64,000 nucleotides of DNA from Ornithodoros turicata (GCF_037126465.1 NC_088202.1:118992123-119056122); one strand, 5' to 3'; counted from the first letter of the stretch, positions 22,347 through 35,192 are shown. The notes: generated by a model from the letters alone, not told the origin. A program made the numbers and translations.

Positions 22347-23990
22347 GTTGCTGTGCTGCCGGTGCGCGATTCCTGCGAATAAAATGCTTATTCTCGGCAC
22401 TTGGAATGTTTTTTTAGAAACTGTTTAATTGGAACGCAGGGGTCTAACTGCATGCTTTTTGATCTGGGTACTCTCCCGTAACGTAAACATATGTGACACA
22501 TCTCTGGACTGGGACAAATGTGTGACAGTCTAACCCAGTTCTGGAAGAGGGCTGCGCGTCTTTGTGTAGCTGTGCTAGTGTTCCCTCCTATGAGGACAGA
22601 ATGAGGACAGCATGACGGCGACCCTCCTTTCTTATTCATTTTACTTCGTACTATAAACCAGCCTCGCTCAAAGACTCAGTAAGCACGATGTAAAATGCCG
22701 TCAGTGAGATATTATTCGCTGGCACGAATTTTCCTACAACAGTACGTGACGTCATCGAAACTGGCCGTCTCTCTCCTACCAACAGAGCGAGCGTCTCCGC
22801 TCTTCATCTAACGTTGGAAGTGCGCCAGCTGCTGGGGTGAGGAGGCGGAAATCGGCCTCCGAGGAGCAATGTTACCAGACGCATTGGTATCCTCTGGTGC
22901 ATCCTCCCAGAGCATCCTCCGATAGTGCAATATTGTTCTGCGAATCAGTCTCCAGATGTCGTTTTATGTGTTTAGAAAGTTATATACTCGGAAAGTTGCA
23001 GCGCTCCTGTTGAACGGGGTCCTTTTTTTATTCCTTAAAAGAAGAGAGAAAGAGAGAGAAAGACGTGACGGTGAAAGAATGAGCTTATGAAGAAACTAGA
23101 CGTGCCGTTCGTCACTGCTCACTTGCTGTTCACTGGTCACATAAGTACTCACAGTTCGCTAATGAGGCTTCTGTGAGAAAGTTTAGGAACGCTGCTGTCA
23201 GGTCTGTTGAACGACTTTCTACATTCGAAAGGGGACAGGCTTTAAGTGAAGCGGTGGGAGCTTGCGAGCGAGAACTTCGAACAACAACTACTGCTTAAGT
23301 GGATCAAAAATGTGGTGGAATTGCTGTTGACACCATAATAGTTAAAATAAACTTTTTGAAAGCTGCAGTTAGTCGCGCGGATTTCGTTTCTTAAAGGGTA
23401 ATTGCAGGGGAACTGAAGCGAAGCAAAGGCTTCAGGTGAGTAAACAGCCAATATTTCGAACGGAGACTGTTTCTGCTGTGTACCGTTCTCATCATTGGCA
23501 TGACATTTGAAGTGCCGTGGGATTACGTGTTAAAGACGTGTGGGGCATTCTGAGCATTCTAAATCAACTCTTGTGTGTACGAAAAAAAAAATCCAGCCAC
23601 TTACCCTTGTAACCAAAGCATACAACATTCGTCCTTATGGAGCTTCGTTAGCGTAGAGAAGTGGGTGCCCAAAAGGTATTTGCAGTAGAGCAGATTAGAA
23701 AGAAGAGGAATGTAATGGGTATATTGTATGTCTTAGAAGGGCATATGTAGCAGTCCCCCTCCTTAGCGGGTTTTCTTTATTTTCTCTTTTTGTTTCTTCA
23801 TGATCTCTACTTCACTGCCTATTACATCGCAAGCTTCCTGCCTATTACAAAATCACTCTCTCATTGGGTACCCTACTGGATCCCGTTCCTCAGCCTAGCC
23901 GTGGACCGTCACCACTTTCCTCCTCCGCTTTCTCGAAACTGCTGACCTTATCAACGCCCTGTGATCGTATAAACGTATATGTGATATATG
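22347..23990. other. No recognised feature
   Basis: Contains an (GA)n-rich tract at about 23041-23062. No coding homology. Confidence 0.5.
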
Positions 23991-24029
23991 TCTTTTTCTT
24001 CCCCTTTCCTTCCTTTCGTTATTCTTTCT

Positions 24030-24112
24030 GTCTTTCTTTTCGAATAGCAAGCCGACCTCTGTCTGGCTGACCTTTCCTTTTTTTCCTTCACTAAGCTTTT
24101 ATATCCCCTCCC
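24030..24112 (+). mobile_element. LINE 3' tail ending in a C-rich tract
   Basis: CGAATAGCAAGCCGACC, GTCTGGCTGACCTTTCC and TTTATATCCCCTCCCC follow the same order as at 20856. Confidence 0.8.
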
Positions 24113-25387
24113 CAAAATCAAACGCAAAAAAACAAATAAATAAACTTGCTACCTATAGCAGAATCCCACAATTTACTTTATAGTGAGTTGCGGTATCGAA
24201 ACTATCTTATGAGCGCGTGCTGAGCATGTGTCGTCGAGCTCCTTGTTCCAGTTTTAGTGTGTTTCGATTCCATTCGCTTCTAGGGGAGCATGTGCATATG
24301 CCGTTCGGGGACCGGGTGGGGTGACTTTTTTTTTCATTTCATTTTTCCTTTTTATTTCTGTGGGGTTCATTCATTTAGGGGTCCATTATAAGAGTAGAAG
24401 AATTCGTCGGGTGACGAATTCAATTTCTCCTCCCTTTTTTTTTACATTCAAACTCAAGCTCAAACTAAAAATATATACCCCTTGGCTTTCTATTCCACCC
24501 CACTCACAAAAAGCAAAAAAAGAAAAGAAAGATTACGAATAGAGGCAACGATATTGTTGCCACAACGATCCCATGCATGTCCACTTCGGATACTGAGCTT
24601 GGGCTACATGTTAATAAGAAAGAGTTCAGGGTACTTACACATAATTGTGAGCCATTCGCATATGGTTCTAATAAGTTTTGTTTGGCCATAAGCAAAGCAT
24701 TAAGCGCTTTTCCTTCAAGTGCCCTCGTCTCCGCAAAGACCATTGACGACTACTGAGATTCATTTCGTGGAGTTCTTTCGTGGAGATATGTTTATGGAGG
24801 CATTCTGCAGCGAACGTCATTCAGCGTCCAATTTTGGCATGCAGATACGTGTCCTACCTAGCCTGTTTGAAGCCGAACGCCTGATATTTCTTGTAGGCGT
24901 TCCTCCACATAAACACCGCGCGGCAACACTCAGTCGCTGTGCACACGTGTCAAACGTTTCCGAAGCGGCCTTTGAATGTCACGTCAATTCATAAGTTTTC
25001 AAATTTATCAAAAATTCTGCAAACCCCAGCAACTGGTAGAAAGAATGTTTAATTTCGAAGTGCACTCTCGGGAAAAAGATATGAGTAAAAATGAGGTATT
25101 GCAGCTTCTAGTGTTCTAGATTGCAACTGCGCCCGAATTAGCCTCGACTATCAAATTTAGTCCAAGCGCTGCGAGAAGTTCCTAAACTTCGTATAAACTG
25201 CCATGCGTTTATTCCAGAAAAGGAGTAATGTTCGCAGCAATGCATTTAGTCCTCGAAAGGAGTAAAATCGCTTTTGTTGTTGTCTTAGTTGCTGTTGTGG
25301 GAGTTGACTGTTCGGTGCTGTGCTCAAATGTTCCGTGTGGGGCACAAAATGCTTCTCCAGACTTTTCACGATATGACACGACGCTCC
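24113..25387. other. No recognised feature
   Basis: T-rich around 24330-24450; otherwise nothing supported. Confidence 0.5.
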
Positions 25388-25639
25388 TACACTCTCAAAA
25401 ATGAATGTCACCACAAAGCACGCTGCTAGCCAACCATCATCCCGACAGGACATCGTGCTTTCCCCTGATTTGTGAAAACTGGCGGCGTACGCCATTTTTG
25501 TGGCATTATGTAGTTCATAATTGCCACAGAAATGGTGTACGCCCCCCATTTTTATCAAATCAAGGGAGGCAACGTTCTCATTCAGGATGATGGTTGGCTG
25601 GAAGTGTGCTATGCCGTGAAGCTCTGTTTTTATGGTGTA
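25388..25639. mobile_element. MITE with imperfect terminal inverted repeats
   Basis: The left end TACACTCTCAAAAATGAA pairs with the reverse of ACAGAGC...TTTATGGTGTA at the right. The inner block AGCCAACCATCATCC occurs on the plus strand at about 25428 and inverted at about 25585. It has no coding capacity; the long ORFs here on both strands are a by-product. Target duplication unclear. Confidence 0.65.
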
Positions 25640-26597
25640 AAAGAGAAAAAAAGCGGCTTTGAAAAATAGATTTGAAAAAGAAAAACGTTTCGTATTGTGC
25701 GCTCGATAGAATAATATTCTACAGAAGGTGAGACGACGTGCAAGGAGCTTGACCGATGCTATCGACGTTTTTAGCCTGCGAGAATGATGACGCTATAGCC
25801 CTAGTACTATACTACTTGCAAGTTGCATTTTGGATTTTCTGTCCAAAGTTGTTTGACAAGGTGTGATAAGGTCGTCACACAAATCATCATCATTGAAATT
25901 ATTTTTTTATTAGACATAACCATAGCCAACCCCTTGGCTGACATCACCCACCCTTCATAAACAACGCGGAACTCCCCCCACTGTACCTCAACCCATTATG
26001 ATGTCAGGCTCCGTGTATTCCAGATACCATCTCTCCGTAAAATAATGTTTTCGAAAACACTTTAATAATATGCGCACAGTACGCGCAAAGAGTGGTTTCC
26101 TCTCTCGTACAGTTTCCGGTCAGCGCTTCGAACACGACTCGCCTTCCCACAACCACGGAGCACGCTGCCGTTTCTCGTCTCGCGGATGGGATTACTTTTA
26201 AATTGTTGGCAAGCCGATAGGAAGCCTGCGCGAGACGCGCTTCTACGCATAATTAAATTTCGAAGAGGGCCGCAATGGCTAACTACTGGGGTTGTTAGAC
26301 TGCGCGAGTACGCTGTGATGCATCCGGGCCAACTTTTGATACGGTTAGGCACAGTGGTAATTGCGAGATGCTGGGAGCCGTTCCCTTCGCAAAAATTATA
26401 GCGCGATCTCTGTGGGTTGCCAACGCGGAGGGTGCCGGGATTCACGCGCTAGCCTCGGGCTCTGTGTCTCGCTCACCCTCTTTTGGATTTGCCCCCGCCA
26501 GCCTCGGCGCCGCCAAAAACGCGAAGTGGAACCCCGCGGGACGTCACATTGATCTGCGGCTTTCCTTGCTGTATCGATTATACCAACGGTAGCGTAT
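25640..26597. other. No recognised feature
   Basis: A GC-richer block (26060-26590) has overlapping ORFs on both strands but no family resemblance. Confidence 0.45.
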
Positions 26598-26690
26598 GGG
26601 GGGGGGGGGGGGGGGCTATATGTTTATTAAGAAAAAAATAAAAGGAAAGGTCAGCCAAGTAAAGGGAAAGAAAAACAAGAAAAGCATAGC
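26598..26690 (-). mobile_element. LINE 3' tail ending in a poly-C run
   Basis: On the minus strand it reads TTGGCTGACCTTTCC, then TTAATAAACATATAGC, then a run of about 17 C (plus-strand G run at 26598-26614). This is the same family as 2408-2480 and 49499-49580. The homopolymer is therefore the end of a retroelement, not an isolated G tract. Confidence 0.75.
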
Positions 26691-26911
26691 GTAGTGTATG
26701 GATCGTCCCTGAGGTGTAGCAATAACAAAGGTGGAATCTGGTCGCGCTTAAGCTATGGAAGTTTCCTCTGGCGCGAACGGGTATTGCGGACCTGCACCCC
26801 TACGTCATTGATTACGTAACGCCGCCGCGCAAAGCATGCTGGTGGACACTATCAGCTTTATCAGCCTATCAGCCGACGCGTTTGTCCCACTCCTTGTCCA
26901 CCACAGCGAAA

Positions 26912-28385
26912 TTAATTAAACTACCTCTTGAAGGTAGTTTAATTACTAGTGTAACGACATCATTAGCACCAATAGTTAAAACTACTTTGTAAATACTGGG
27001 ACGTAGCTTAGCTACATCTTTAACTACCTTGGCGTTTTGTGCGCGTCGTCCAGCCTAAGTTACACCGACTGTTTAAACAGGACGGTTTCGATAGCGAGCA
27101 TCGTCGGAACATGCGTGTTGCCTGAACACTATACCGGGCAATTAATGCCAATTTCTCTTTTCCTTTTTTTTTTCGTTAGAGACTACGTAGAAGAAACGAA
27201 AGGTGTCTAATGATAGGTTCAACGCTGGTAAGATGCGGGTAGGTTTGTGAACATCCATCACAATCGTCAGGCAGCAGGAACACGCAGACAAGGGTTACAG
27301 AACACCTAAACGATACGCCTGCCAACTTACTACTAGATTTGTTGCAAAATAAAACACATATTTTAAGAGCAAGCCACAAGGAAGTGAACCAAGGTGTACA
27401 GGCTTAGGGCCGTTATCATTGTACAAGTCAGGCCTCAACGCATAGCAACAGTCAACAACCCAGGAAAAAACAAACTCAACTCTTCATCAACCTTTCAACA
27501 CCGACGGGATGACGGGATGAACGATAATTAATTTAGGTAACTGACACCGAAGAATGTCAAAGGAAAGGAAAGCTATTTGTTGATTAATTTAACAGCCTTA
27601 GCTGTATGAACAACACGCTTTTCCAGTGCAGAGATTAAACGAACTCAAATAAATAATGTACCCGCGCACTCTTCAGGCTAATTATGTGTGGGGAGAAGAA
27701 GAATGAGGCTACATGAAAGTATGCGTAGTGGAACTCACCTTGAGATGCTTGAGGAAGTTGCTAGAGTTCTGCAGATTTCCTGATGTGCCCCCTATTTTGG
27801 CCAAAATGCACAATACGCCACAAAGTTTTTTTGTTTTGTTTTTTCCATCAGGCTCTATGTACTTTTGTATCCAAACTTTACAGCGAATGTCTCCATTCCA
27901 CCACCGCTCCATCGTCTCCTGCGTTCAACTTCAATCACTCTAACCAATGTACTGGCGGTTCTATTGCAAAGTGTTGGTGGTGGTGGTACAATGTTCAAAG
28001 GAAGAGGAGACTGTTGTATCCTGATATCGGGTGTACGCCTCACCTCACGCGCTTTGTGCTGCGCCAGGCGAAGCATAGTACCCGTCTGTGTGCATCTTCG
28101 TTTAGCAGTGCAGCACATTACGCAATTCTCTTTTTGAATGGGCGTTGCGTTTTTTTTTACTTATTTCTCTCGCTTTCATGCATCAACGCAAGTCGAAAAA
28201 AGAGAAATTCGAATTACGCTGAAACCTAACTACTATAGTTAACTACAAAAAATTCAAAAAGTTCCAAACATTACAAAAGTTTACATTAAAAAAAAAACAT
28301 TACAAAAAGTTCCGCGAGCCGTTTCTGACTAGGTCTTAACTACTGTGGAGTAGTTTAACTACAAGTAGTTAACTACTGCCCATCT
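26912..28385. mobile_element. Probable hAT-like remnant with GTAGTTAACTAC motifs
   Basis: The right edge reads GTAGTTAACTACTGCCCA, then TCTTTG; inverted this starts CAAAGATGGGCAGTAG, a hAT-like terminus. Motifs related to GTAGTTTAAC recur at 26918-27020 and 28210-28380. The left terminus and 8-bp duplication were not found, so the extent is a guess. The interior has unrecognised ORFs only. Confidence 0.4.
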
Positions 28386-29466
28386 TTGCTCTTACGTAAC
28401 TTCGTTCTTTGACTTGATACACCTGCAGAAACAGATGATGTAACTAACAGATTATATCTGGAAATGTCAATGAATGCCACTAATGCCAACTTCCGTAACA
28501 CATACATCACATGGCGCCTTATTTTCGTCTTTTTTTTTTTTGTTCATTGCATGGCACAAGTGTTGTACAGTACACAAGGGAATGGCTGCTCGTTTCAAGA
28601 AACGGTTTGTTCTGCCCTGCCGGTACAATCATCGCATCGACAAGATAAATATGCCTGTTACGCGATTATGCTTGTCATAAAATTTCCCAACGAAGTATAT
28701 AGCAAAATCCAAGAGAACTGGCATTGGAGATGCATGAAATAGAGTGGGAAGAGTTCATATTGCCGGGTTGAAAGTTTTTACGACTCCAGTTTCAATTAGT
28801 TAACAGCGCGGCAAAACTAGGGTGGTGTTCTTCGCTACACAACGGTGCTTTTATGCAGGCAAAGCACGCTTTACAGGCGAAGCAGGGCAACGTTTTGCAC
28901 GCGATATGGGCATAATTAGAGCTCGGCACATCGTCCTCCTGTTTACGTAGATTCTCAAGATTGTTACGGTTCGCTAGACAGACGCCACTAATATCTTATG
29001 CGTGGCACGTCGTATGCTGATCAAGCTGTAACAGAATACGGACCCAGTGCCTTTTCAGTGAGGTAAGGTCACAGCTTAGCCTTGAATATGCTCATATTCT
29101 CACGCTTACCGCCAAACACATATCAATCAAAGACATCAGTTTGAGCGCACTATACTAAAGCAGTACCTGTTTATTGCACTGCGGCAAGCAGCTCAAGGGA
29201 TATAAAGTTATTTTAGCCCCTGACGTTGCGCATAGTTAACGTTTTAAAATTAAGCGTATAATTAACTCTTATTGTAACTTTATCGAAACTGTAACATAGA
29301 TTAGAAATTTGGGTAAACAGTGACCTGAACAGTTAGCGTTGCCTCGGTCGTGTATGCCATAAACGTCTGTGTTGACAGCATCATATTCGCATATTGCTTA
29401 GCAGTCCTACACCTTGGCGCAAGTCGTGACGTTCCCCGGCAACGTAAGGGCAACTGAAGCGAGCGT
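28386..29466. other. No recognised feature
   Basis: AT-rich, with no coding homology. Confidence 0.5.
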
Positions 29467-29474
29467 GTACAACA

Positions 29475-31280
29475 CAGTGTTGTACATAGTGGCGCTACTA
29501 GTAGCGCTGTTAACGTATTCGCTACTTTTTCCGTAGCGGAGTAGCGATTGCGCTACATTTTAAAGTAGTAATGGGAAAAGTATTTCCGCTACAAATACGG
29601 GTAGCGGTGGACTCTTTCTCCGCTACCCCTACTTTTCATAATATGGGAAACGTGGAACACAGAGAGAAAAATGAGGTAACGATGAAGCAGAACTTCTTCT
29701 TGTTATTCCTTTTGGTTACTTCTTAATCAGGCACACTGATGTGACAATCTTCCTCAATTTCACTAACTTTCATAGGCTAAGCGCATGCGTTTTCTGTGTC
29801 TCGCTTTATTCTGTGCGTTTTCTAACTTTTTAGCTCACACTTGCGAAATACAAACAGGTATGTATAACGTACTGCACAATATTCGCTAGGAAGCTAGTTT
29901 CCGTCAGACAAGCAGTTGCAAAATAGTGTGATCGTGTTGATAGCACATTTAAAACGGTGTTTTGCAGCTTTACTGTTCGAAGCAGATAAACAAAGCGCCG
30001 TTTCTTTTGGAACGGGAATACGAAAATATATCGGAAACACAATGAGATATCGCTATAATCATTCATTGCACTCCAAGCATACCGCCAACTTTGGTTTAAG
30101 GAGTTGTGCCCCAGGTGAAGCATTTCTGGCGAGATAGAATTGCCTATGCTTACACAGATTGACGAACGCGGTCTAGTTAATTTCTCACATCCCTTACGTT
30201 ACACTGTCGGTATATGAGCCACACAAAATGAATAAGTAATATTATTCGGGAGCCTGTGTATGCCAACATACTTATTAATGCTCTTTGCACATGTCGGAAT
30301 CGCTGGAGGCACATACAGCATACATTCAGCGAGTCATAGTAATCGTCTCTTTAGCGCCGTACAACCGGGCTTATGGCGCTAAAGAGGCGATTACCCTTAA
30401 AGTACTTGATTGTTGACAGCGTTTGACATGTTCAGGGAAAAGCTACATGAGTTTTTACGAGAGAAGTCGTCGTGCGGAAGGGAAACTGGGGGTAGGCAAC
30501 AACATTAAGTCGTAATTCCTGTGAGGCCTAAGTTTTGGTGCAGTATGGCAACAGCACTACGTTGGTCCTGCCGAGAGCAAACATTGACTTTTTTTTTATT
30601 GCGTGTTAGCGCCGCGAAGCAACTGTGGCTATGGGCGGCGTACAGATGTGGACAGACGGAGAGAGGACAGCAGGAAAGACATTTACATTTGTTTGGTGTT
30701 TTCGCCTCCTGGTAGCCACTTGTTGATGGCTCGACCAATGGTCATTTATGATGACAGTTGAGCCACTTGATCACAGGGAAAACTGAATCCGTCGACAGGA
30801 AGCAGACGGAAGAGTTTGAGATTGGGATCTGCGGATATCTCTGACAAAACACTGTCATTGCAGATAAACCGTCTTTTGTTTCAAACATCCTGACGGCAAA
30901 AATTATTAAATGCACACATGCGCCCTGCGCAATAAATTATGTCCTAAATGCGCAAAATCTCAAGGTCAAGATCACTGTGAAATAATATATATTGGCTGTA
31001 AATAGTGGTATACTTTATGCTGTATGTGAGGGAACTTAATTATTGCACCGTCTTTGGACACTTTTGCCTAGTGATGCCTATACGGTAAGGTGTTGCGTAT
31101 AGAGAAGGGTACGGTAGCGGACGCGTAGCGGCATAGTATTTACGTTACTTTTATTTGGTAGCGGCAGCGGTATCGCGTTAACTTTTCAAATTTGTAGCGA
31201 CGCTAGTATCACGCTACTTTTCTGTGGAGTAGCGGCTAGCGATATTTCGTTACTTAGTTTTGACAGCGGGTACAACACTG
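29475..31280. mobile_element. hAT-type nonautonomous element, GTAGCG family
   Basis: It begins CAGTGTTGTAC (29475) and ends GTACAACACTG (31280), an 11-bp perfect inverted repeat. The flanks GTACAACA (29467-29474) and GCACAACA (31281-31288) match at 7 of 8, fitting the 8-bp hAT duplication. Both ends are packed with GTAGCG or CGCTAC motifs (about 29490-29640 and 31095-31265). No transposase was found; the interior is AT-rich and carries a SINE tail at 30593-30690. A partial inverted copy lies at 50390-50760. Confidence 0.8.
30593..30690 (-). mobile_element. SINE family B 3' tail
   Basis: On the minus strand it reads CTGCTGTCCTCTCTCC, CCACAGTTGCTTCGC and GCTAACACGCAATAAA. This matches the 3' part of the complete SINE at 38941-39223. 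It is 5'-truncated and lies inside the hAT element. Confidence 0.8.
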
Positions 31281-31288
31281 GCACAACA

Positions 31289-32040
31289 TCGCCATGGCTA
31301 CATACATTGGAAGTTACGTTACACAATTTTCTATATGTACACAAGAATATTGAAAGGACAATTAGAACCAACGTCTTGGGTAGTTGTACCAATCACAACA
31401 TGACAAGCTAAGGCGCGTCGTCACAAGATGTCGCCTTGATTATATGAAGAGACTTCCTCATAACGCGTTCCTACTTCTCTGCGTTACCATAAACAAAAGC
31501 TCCCATCCATCGTAGCATGTTGCTGCCGGAGGTCCTTTTGTTCGCAGTTACCAGACACGACGGCAAACACGCGCCCATTATTCTCAGGGGGCCTCGTTGT
31601 GGAACGTGGGCTTTCTTTTGCGCTTTGATCTCTCCTGTGTGCTAGGACTCTTGAATTGTATGATTGGACTTTTTCCTCGGGGCATCCATAACTGCGTACC
31701 CACTCGAGCATCTTTGTTCTTGGTGTTTTGTCTCTTCCGAGCCGGTTACCTGATGTCTTCTGTCTGGGGTCGGAGCCAAGAAACAATGCCCACTTTCCCA
31801 ACGGTGGTTAACGTCAATATCTCGTATGTCTCGCGTGCCTTATATCAAATGCTGGGCGTGTAAATACCTATATCGATGCACTGTTCATGAAATTTTAGGT
31901 GTAATAGCTTTCCATACTCGACGTGGGAACGGCTTACGGCTCCGTATGCCACGTTTTCATCCGCCTGTGTGTTCAATCACGCGTTGAAAACTATTTAGGT
32001 ACTGAAAATTTCACGGTCCTATACTTATTGGTTGGTTTGG
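31289..32040. other. No recognised feature
   Basis: ORFs on both strands near 31480-31860 look like chance frames. Confidence 0.5.
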
Positions 32041-32044
32041 TTTG

Positions 32045-32795
32045 GTTTTAAGAAAAAATAAAATGGAGATTTTGGCTTCACTGATGTGAGGCCCGCAACT
32101 CCACATTACTTGCACCAGTTACTTTGGTGGAAAACTCCTGGAATGATGATGCCAATGAAGGTGAGCAGGATGATGGCGATGCTGCTGCTGATGATGATAA
32201 CGATGGTGATTTGTGGTGGCGGTGATTCCGACAGAAAGCAAGTACACACACACTGAGATGTCCCAAAACGCGCAAACACGCAACACGCAAACAGTCGAAC
32301 AGCAAAACCCACAAAAACACGCATAGGCTCAAAACTTGTTGTCCGCATCAATGTCCCGGAAAAATTTCACTGTGGCGGAGAACGCCCGGTGTCTGACACT
32401 GTGATTCCAGTGCCCAAGTACTTTGGAAACGCTGTGCGGACGGCCGTCCACTGCTGCCAGCTCCAACTGTAGAAGGCGACGAGCTCCAGTGTATCGTACG
32501 CAGGACATCAAAATGTGCTCTGCATCTTCCACAACCCCGCACATGGAGCAGTTTGGGGAGGCTGCTTTTCCGATCATGGGTGTAGAAAGCTGCGGCTGTA
32601 TGGGACCTTCAGACGAAACCGGTGGATTAGGGTCTCCATGGACCGAGGAAGCGAGGCTGGGACCACGAACGAAAAGTCTGGGTCTATGCTGATCAGTGGC
32701 GGTCTTCGAGAGTCACTGCGCCACAGGTCTCTGCTTAGTCTCTTCGTCAAAGTAGACAACATTAAGCGGGTGTCAAAGGAAGTACCATGCACCTT
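32045..32795 (-). pseudogene. LINE C-terminal fragment and 3' UTR, minus strand
   Basis: The frame (minus, from about 32792) reads SIDPDFSFVVPASLPRSMET, then LIHRFRLKVPYSRSFLH. After a frameshift near 32578 it continues SPNCSMCGVVEDAEHILMSC, a Cys/Cys/His/Cys motif, and closes KVLGHWNHSVRHRAF to a stop at 32329. The order LIHR(F/L)RL, then zinc-knuckle-like motif, then stop is shared with 4975-5296, but the sequence is diverged and the 3' UTR differs, ending GAAGCCAAAATCTCC and TTTTATTTTTTCTT. It is a 5'-truncated, inactive fragment of a second RNase H-type LINE family. Confidence 0.85.
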
Positions 32796-33274
32796 AAATA
32801 CTTATTGGCTTTTTATCTGCACTGTATCGTAGAACACTTTTTGAGGTGTGGGCGATTCACCAGCTTGTAAAATGTTCTGCCATGAGCTATATCAGTAACC
32901 TGTGTAACTAAAGCCTTCTTTATATCGCCTCATAGAAGTAACAGAATACCTTCGAAAACATGACCCATACCTTTCCGTACCATTTTGCTTTTCGACATCT
33001 TGCACCGCAACGATGCCCGGAGTTTTTCACCTGTGTAAAAATAAAGAAAACCTGCTCTTCCTTTGCAACTTCGCTAGACGGCTCTGCATTGGCACACAAC
33101 CGTCGATTATCAAAAAATCGATGTAATAGTACTACGCCATCGTTTAAGAGAAGCAATATTCTCTCCCTCTTGGAAATACGTTCTCCGTCCCTGCCATTTT
33201 GAATCGGTATTTACAGTGTTCCAGAGAGTAAGTCATCTATCTGCAAAAACAATGTCCAAACGTCTATACTACAT
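32796..33274. other. No recognised feature
   Basis: Opposing 78-80 codon frames at 32920-33202 are unrecognised. Confidence 0.45.
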
Positions 33275-33311
33275 ACTACACGTGAATACTACACGTGAAT
33301 ACTACACGTGA
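33275..33311. repeat. 13-bp tandem, three copies
   Basis: The unit ACTACACGTGAAT repeats, with the last copy changed at its end. Each unit contains the palindrome CACGTG. Confidence 0.9.
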
Positions 33312-33339
33312 CGTACGCTGCAATGTGTATTGAAATTAC

Positions 33340-34350
33340 TAGAGATGGGACGAATCCAGAATTTTCCGAATCCGAATCCAAGGAAGGTTCTGCGAATACA
33401 CGAATCTTTCGAATCCTTTCTGAAAAAAGAGTTTAAAAAGCCCGGGGGAAAACACTTCTACTGAAAAGTGTTTTGAAGCAGAATTGGATATCTTTCTTTA
33501 ACGAAAAACAAATTAAATAATAGTTCACTTTCAGAACAAAACAAAACATACCCATATAAACATACCCATATTTTCTCGATTTTAATACCCATATACTACT
33601 TCTTAAATGTCATTTATTTAACATGTTGTTCATCGATTACAGGAAATACATAAACTCTTGTGTCTGAATCATTTCCATAAAACTAAGAAACAATCAAGAG
33701 CAAGGCCATTTTACTTTTGAACTTGCAATGTAAGAGTTTCCCTGAACTCCTTCAGTCCACCATGTCCGAATTTCAGGCAATGATCGTGCTGACGCTCTTG
33801 CTCGGCAAGCCCACGACACTGAGCAACCAACTGTCTTTCCCCTGAAAATCCGCCGCTTCACTGCCAACGCACACAGCTCTTTCAGCAAGAAGCTATACGA
33901 ACCAATGCCTTCCTTAAATCCATTGACCCTTTAATGACATATGCTGTGCCTGGCCGCATCCCGCGCATCGAGGAATCGTTGCTTCATCGGCTGCGGCTGA
34001 ATGTGGCACGAACCCCTGCTTTTATTTTCTCTATCTTTCCTTTACTCATTTTTTTACTCTCTTTTGTTACCCTTTTTTACATTGCATTAAGTTACTTTTT
34101 GCTTTGCTTTTGCATTAAACATATCGCCCCCCTTCTTTCAGTCCAGAGCAATACAAACAAACAAACAAGAAAACACACGCCGGCCAATCGGGCTTTCGGT
34201 GGATTCCGGAGGCGCCTATTTTCAAAAAGAAACAAGCAAACGTGGTTGGTGGATTCGAAAGATTCGACCCGCCGTTTTGCGCACTTGGATTCGGATTCCG
34301 GAATCTCGAATCCCTGCCTAGGATTCGCGGGTTCGGTTGGCCCATCCCTA
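33340..34350. mobile_element. hAT-type nonautonomous element, GGATTCG family
   Basis: TAGAGATGGGACGAATCC at the left and CCCATCCCTA at the right form inverted termini with changes. They are flanked by a perfect 8-bp duplication GAAATTAC (33332-33339 and 34351-34358). Subterminal CGAATCC or GGATTCG motifs cluster at 33350-33420 and 34250-34330. No transposase is encoded. A LINE 3' fragment sits inside (about 33735-34140), so the hAT is the older insertion. Confidence 0.9.
33735..34140 (+). pseudogene. LINE 3' fragment inside the hAT element
   Basis: The end of an RNase H domain reads HHVRISGNDRADALARQA (about 33759-33812), with the last catalytic Asp present. RIEESLLHRLRLNVARTP follows (33964-34017). 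After that the zinc-knuckle block is absent, and a T-rich 3' region ends ATTAAACATATCGCCCCCC (34114-34132). The missing C-terminus may be an internal deletion or a family trait, because 1737-2480 lacks it too. It is inactive. Its presence inside the hAT gives a relative insertion order. Confidence 0.8.
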
Positions 34351-34358
34351 GAAATTAC

Positions 34359-35192
34359 ATTCCCTTCGTCATGCTTCCATAGCGACAAACTGGCTCTGGG
34401 TTCCAGTCCACTCCACTTGCCCTGAAAACGCTTACTCCGGCTTTCGCAATCATTTACTCCGGGACCATATCTAGCTAACTCCTTTCTCAAGGTAACAACA
34501 ATCTTTCGGGCTTCACTGGGCAACGTGTTACTACCTTGTAGGACAAAGTATATTGCGTAGCCCCTATAAAAAGCGATCGCTCGTTCTTTTTGTTCTCTCC
34601 GCAGCAGCAGTGTCAGACTGGGCTCTTCCACCCTTTCAACATTTGTCTTTCTAGGCCGTGCCTTAGAATTCGATTATTTGTTAGTATCGCTTCTTTCATA
34701 AATGACACATTGATTCCCTCAGTGGTAGACCGTGAAGCACTGCAATGCGCGTTCCATGCTAACTGCACGTACCGCTGCACAGCTGCATTTAATATCTGGG
34801 CGTACCCTACAATATCGAAGAATTAAATAATTCTTAATAACAATAATGCTTACTCCATGCATAATACACCAATGTACTTCGTTTGTTGCCTTTTGCTATC
34901 CCATTCTCGCATTTGTGCCCACGTGATCTTGTTCTACATATACTTGTGTGAGTGCACCATGTCTTTTTATATTTGATGAAGCAAAGTCCACTACTTGTAC
35001 ATATTAAATCTTTAGAAAGTTTAATAATAATGAGAGTAAACACTTGCCTAAATTTTCAGAGGTAGACTGCCCAAACAGGTGTTTATTTTATTTAGTTATT
35101 ATCACATTGCTCTCATGGCCATGAAGCGTTGCAGGAGGGGTCGGGCAATAATACAAGTTAATGCAGGTTACACTGACAAGAATTAAAGGAGC
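34359..35192. other. No recognised feature
   Basis: No coding homology. AT-rich near 34820-35040. Confidence 0.5.

Noticed and set aside
25157..25558. 133-codon minus-strand ORF
   Set aside because: It overlaps the MITE at 25388-25639 and its arms; no family resemblance.
26598..26614. G17 run as a G-quadruplex or sequencing artefact
   Set aside because: It lies exactly at the end of a minus-strand LINE tail whose relatives also end in C runs. Its exact length may still be unreliable.
27783..28229. 148-codon plus-strand ORF
   Set aside because: Low-complexity, Cys/Phe/Ser-rich translation of T-rich DNA, with overlapping frames on both strands and no motif.
34092..34631. 179-codon minus-strand ORF, the second longest in the window
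   Set aside because: It runs across the LINE tail, the hAT right end and its target duplication into flanking DNA, so it is a chance frame.
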